6,166 nt of DNA from Gammaproteobacteria bacterium. GTDB lineage: Bacteria > Pseudomonadota > Gammaproteobacteria > HK1. The DNA lies in contig JAGRHX010000024.1 of NCBI GenBank assembly GCA_020444775.1, positions 1 to 6,166 on the forward strand, written 5' to 3'. The stretch's first letter is position 1. Each line of letters begins with the position of its first letter. A program made the translations under genes and the position numbers. Shown here one piece after another: positions 4,544 through 6,166 of the stretch. The notes beneath the pieces are model-generated. The model was not told the origin of the DNA and ran no database searches. It worked only from the letters and a program-made list of their open reading frames with translations.

Positions 4544-5977
4544 TCAGGCCACGCGCGTGTCCAGCGCCTCGAGCAGATCCTCGGCGCGCTCCAGACAGCG
4601 CAGATCGAGCCACAGCTCGTCCTCGTGGACCCGGCCGATGACCGGCAACGGGCGATCCCGCAGCCAGGCCGACAGACTTCGCAAGGCCCTGCTCCGCCCT
4701 CTGCCGCGCGCCTGTGGCGTCAGCACCAGGGCGCTGCTCGGCAAGGTCGAGATGGGCAACGCACCGCTCCCAATCTGGCTCGCACAATCCTCGACCCGCA
4801 CCGCGACATCCACCGGCACACGCTTGACCACCGCATCGCGCAACGACTGCGCCATTGACCGGATATCGCCCTGGTCGCGGGTCAACATGCGCAGCGCCGG
4901 TAGTCGGGAGATCACGTCATCGGGGTTGGCGTACAGACGCAGCACTGCCTCGAGCGCGGCCAGCATCAGCTTGTCCAGACGCAGGGAACGCTTCAATGGG
5001 TTCTTCTTGATCCGGTCGACCAGGGATTTGCGGCCGGCGATGATGCCACACTGCGGACCGCCCAGCAGCTTGTCGCCGCTGAAGGTCACCAGGTCCACAC
5101 CTGCGGCCAGCGCCGGCGCAGGCATGGGCTCACGAGGCACGCCATACGGGGTCAGATCCAGGAACGCGCCGCTGCCGAGGTCGTATACCATTGGCAGTCC
5201 GTGGTGGTGGGCGATCTCGCTCATGGTCTGCTCGTCCACGGTGCCGGCGAAACCGCAGACCTCGAAGTTGCTCGGGTGGACCTTCATGAGCATCGCGGTG
5301 CCGGCATTGATGGCATTCTCGAAATCGCGTGGATGGGTCCGGTTGGTCGTACCGACCTCGACGAGCTTGCAGCCAGCCCGACTCATCACGTCCGGCATCC
5401 GGAAGGCGCCGCCGATCTCGATGAGCTCTCCGCGTGAGACAGGAACCTGCTTGCGCAATGCCAGCGTGTTCAGCACCAGCAGCACCGCAGCCGCGTTGTT
5501 GTTGACCACGGTGGCCGCCTCACAGCCGATCAAACGTTGCAGCCAGCGTTCGATGTGTGAGTCCCGATCGCCGCGTTTACCGGAGTCCAGATCCAGCTCG
5601 ACGTTGCAGGCGCCGGCCACCTCGCGCATCGCCTGCAAGGCTTCCTCGGGCAACGGCGCCCGGCCTAGATTGGTGTGCAAGACGGTGCCGGTGAGGTTCA
5701 GCACCCGTTTCAGACTGGGGCTGAGCAGGGTCTCGATTCGTTGACGAACCTGCTCGAGCATCCAGGTATCGAGATCTTCAGGAAACGCCTCGGCGCCGTG
5801 CTCGCGCAAGCGCGCACGCAAGGCCTCGGTCCGCTCACGAGCCGCGTCGACCACCAGCGTTCGGCCGAAGCTGCGTTGCAGCACTTCGAAGTTCGGGCCC
5901 GCGAGCAGGCGATCCACGCCTGGAATGCGCGCCATGAGGGCGGCCGAATCGGTGTCCGGTGAGTTGTGTGTGACCAT
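4544..5977 (-). CDS. selA: L-seryl-tRNA(Sec) selenium transferase (selenocysteine synthase)
   Basis: SelA is a cytoplasmic PLP enzyme, a large ring-shaped oligomer in E. coli. It converts Ser-tRNA(Sec) to Sec-tRNA(Sec) using selenophosphate made by SelD. The 477 residues match the family (E. coli, 463). Visible landmarks are the N-terminal IPGVDRLL (18-25), which matches LPAIDRLL of E. coli, then NLTGTVLHTNLGRA (94-107), VVNNNAAAV (157-165), YDLGSGAFLDL (265-275) and FSGDKLLGGPQCG (299-311). K303 is the expected PLP-binding lysine. PVIGRV and LDLRCL near the C-terminus are also typical. The ATG at 5977 is used because it keeps the N-terminus close to E. coli length, but its Shine-Dalgarno is weak and a start at M15 cannot be ruled out. 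Nothing looks broken. It heads the sel gene series, with a -10-like TATGAT about 45 bases upstream. Confidence 0.97.
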   Translation of the reverse strand: MVTHNSPDTDSAALMARIPGVDRLLAGPNFEVLQRSFGRTLVVDAARERTEALRARLREHGAEAFPEDLDTWMLEQVRQRIETLLSPSLKRVLNLTGTVLHTNLGRAPLPEEALQAMREVAGACNVELDLDSGKRGDRDSHIERWLQRLIGCEAATVVNNNAAAVLLVLNTLALRKQVPVSRGELIEIGGAFRMPDVMSRAGCKLVEVGTTNRTHPRDFENAINAGTAMLMKVHPSNFEVCGFAGTVDEQTMSEIAHHHGLPMVYDLGSGAFLDLTPYGVPREPMPAPALAAGVDLVTFSGDKLLGGPQCGIIAGRKSLVDRIKKNPLKRSLRLDKLMLAALEAVLRLYANPDDVISRLPALRMLTRDQGDIRSMAQSLRDAVVKRVPVDVAVRVEDCASQIGSGALPISTLPSSALVLTPQARGRGRSRALRSLSAWLRDRPLPVIGRVHEDELWLDLRCLERAEDLLEALDTRVA

Positions 5978-6021
5978 GCGATATCCGCGTCCGGGGGGCA
6001 GTTGAACCGAGACAGAGCACC

Positions 6022-6027
6022 ATCATA
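6022..6027 (-). promoter_or_regulatory. possible selA promoter (-10 element)
   Basis: TATGAT on the minus strand matches the -10 consensus at five of six bases and stands 44 bases before the selA start, leaving a short leader of roughly 37 bases. The region 17 bases upstream is GC-only and holds no recognisable -35, so an activator or an alternative sigma factor would be needed if it is real. Confidence 0.35.
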
Positions 6028-6061
6028 GTGACCCGACCGGCCGGCCGCGAGGTGTGATGGC

Positions 6062-6106
6062 CGCGCCTGGCGCGACACGAGCGAGGTACGCCCCGCTCTC
6101 GGCGGG
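6062..6106. other. two inverted repeats between the edge gene and selA
   Basis: CGCGCC and GGCGCG flank a single T (6062-6074). CCCGC and GCGGG pair around a five-base loop (6092-6096 and 6102-6106). The second lies within 25 bases of the minus-strand stop codon at 6116-6118 and could end that transcript, but no T-run follows. In such GC-rich sequence some short repeats are expected by chance. Confidence 0.3.
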
Positions 6107-6115
6107 CCGTCGAGC

Positions 6116-6166
6116 TCAGCGGATGGGCGGCGCGTAGATCAAACCGCCCCGGTTCCACAGCGCGTT
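6116..6166 (-). CDS. 3' end of an unidentified gene upstream of selA
   Basis: The minus strand reads 16 open codons from the window edge to TGA at 6116-6118, ending NALWNRGGLIYAPPIR. The codons end mostly in G or C, and the peptide looks like a natural protein C-terminus. The gene runs in the same direction as selA, 138 bases before it. Formate dehydrogenase or its maturation genes often neighbour sel genes, but the fragment is too short for me to assign. It may also be chance. Confidence 0.35.
   Translation of the reverse strand, partial: NALWNRGGLIYAPPIR

Noticed and set aside
3780..4787. Minus-strand open frame spanning the selA-selB gap.
   Set aside because: Out of frame with both selA and selB, Arg/Gly/Ala-rich, and overlapping their real coding sequence on the same strand.
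4491..5744. Long plus-strand open frame (417 codons) opposite selA.
   Set aside because: It is antisense to a well-supported selA. The protein is Ser/Arg-rich with no family features, and such frames arise from high-GC codon use.
6039..6047. GGCCGGCC palindromic stretch upstream of selA as an operator.
   Set aside because: Short GC-only palindromes are frequent by chance in this base composition.
1..6166. CRISPR array, insertion sequence or phage attachment site.
   Set aside because: No regularly spaced repeats beyond the two copies at the left edge, no transposase or integrase frame, and no duplicated tRNA 3' end next to selC.

Overview
The window is a high-GC bacterial segment, most likely from a gammaproteobacterium. 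SelA and SelB resemble the enterobacterial and pseudomonad proteins closely, and the PilZ protein resembles the DUF1631 group of gamma- and betaproteobacteria. Genus cannot be settled from the sequence alone.

Right two thirds (2132-5977, minus strand): a complete bacterial selenocysteine-insertion locus in the order selA, selB, selC. SelA makes Sec-tRNA from Ser-tRNA. SelB is the dedicated elongation factor that delivers it to UGA codons followed by a SECIS hairpin. SelC is the UCA-anticodon tRNA. With selD, which is not in the window, these are all the parts needed to decode UGA as selenocysteine. The three genes are not tightly packed: 159 bases separate selA from selB, and 201 bases separate selB from selC. 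Each gap holds inverted repeats and weak promoter-like hexamers. One repeat sits directly against the selB ribosome-binding site, and another follows directly on a tandem UGA stop at the end of selB. No selenoprotein gene is visible.

Left third (1-2023, plus strand): two genes converge on the sel locus. The first (159-1388) is a PilZ-type cyclic-di-GMP-binding protein. It has an unusual low-complexity insertion inside the PilZ barrel and a helical C-terminal part that looks like a shortened DUF1631 protein. A cluster of hairpins and a short U-tract terminator follow it. The second (1586-2023) is a small protein of unknown function. It is preceded by a CRP/Vfr-like half-site pair and a perfect 15-base dyad, which suggests regulated expression.

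Edges: the left edge has an 11-base direct repeat built on a GAAGCTTC palindrome. The right edge carries the last 16 codons of a probable minus-strand gene lying upstream of selA, which I could not identify.

No mobile element, CRISPR array or rRNA was seen. The strongest calls are selA, selB and selC. The most interesting loose ends are the RNA structures around selB and selC and the two left-hand genes.
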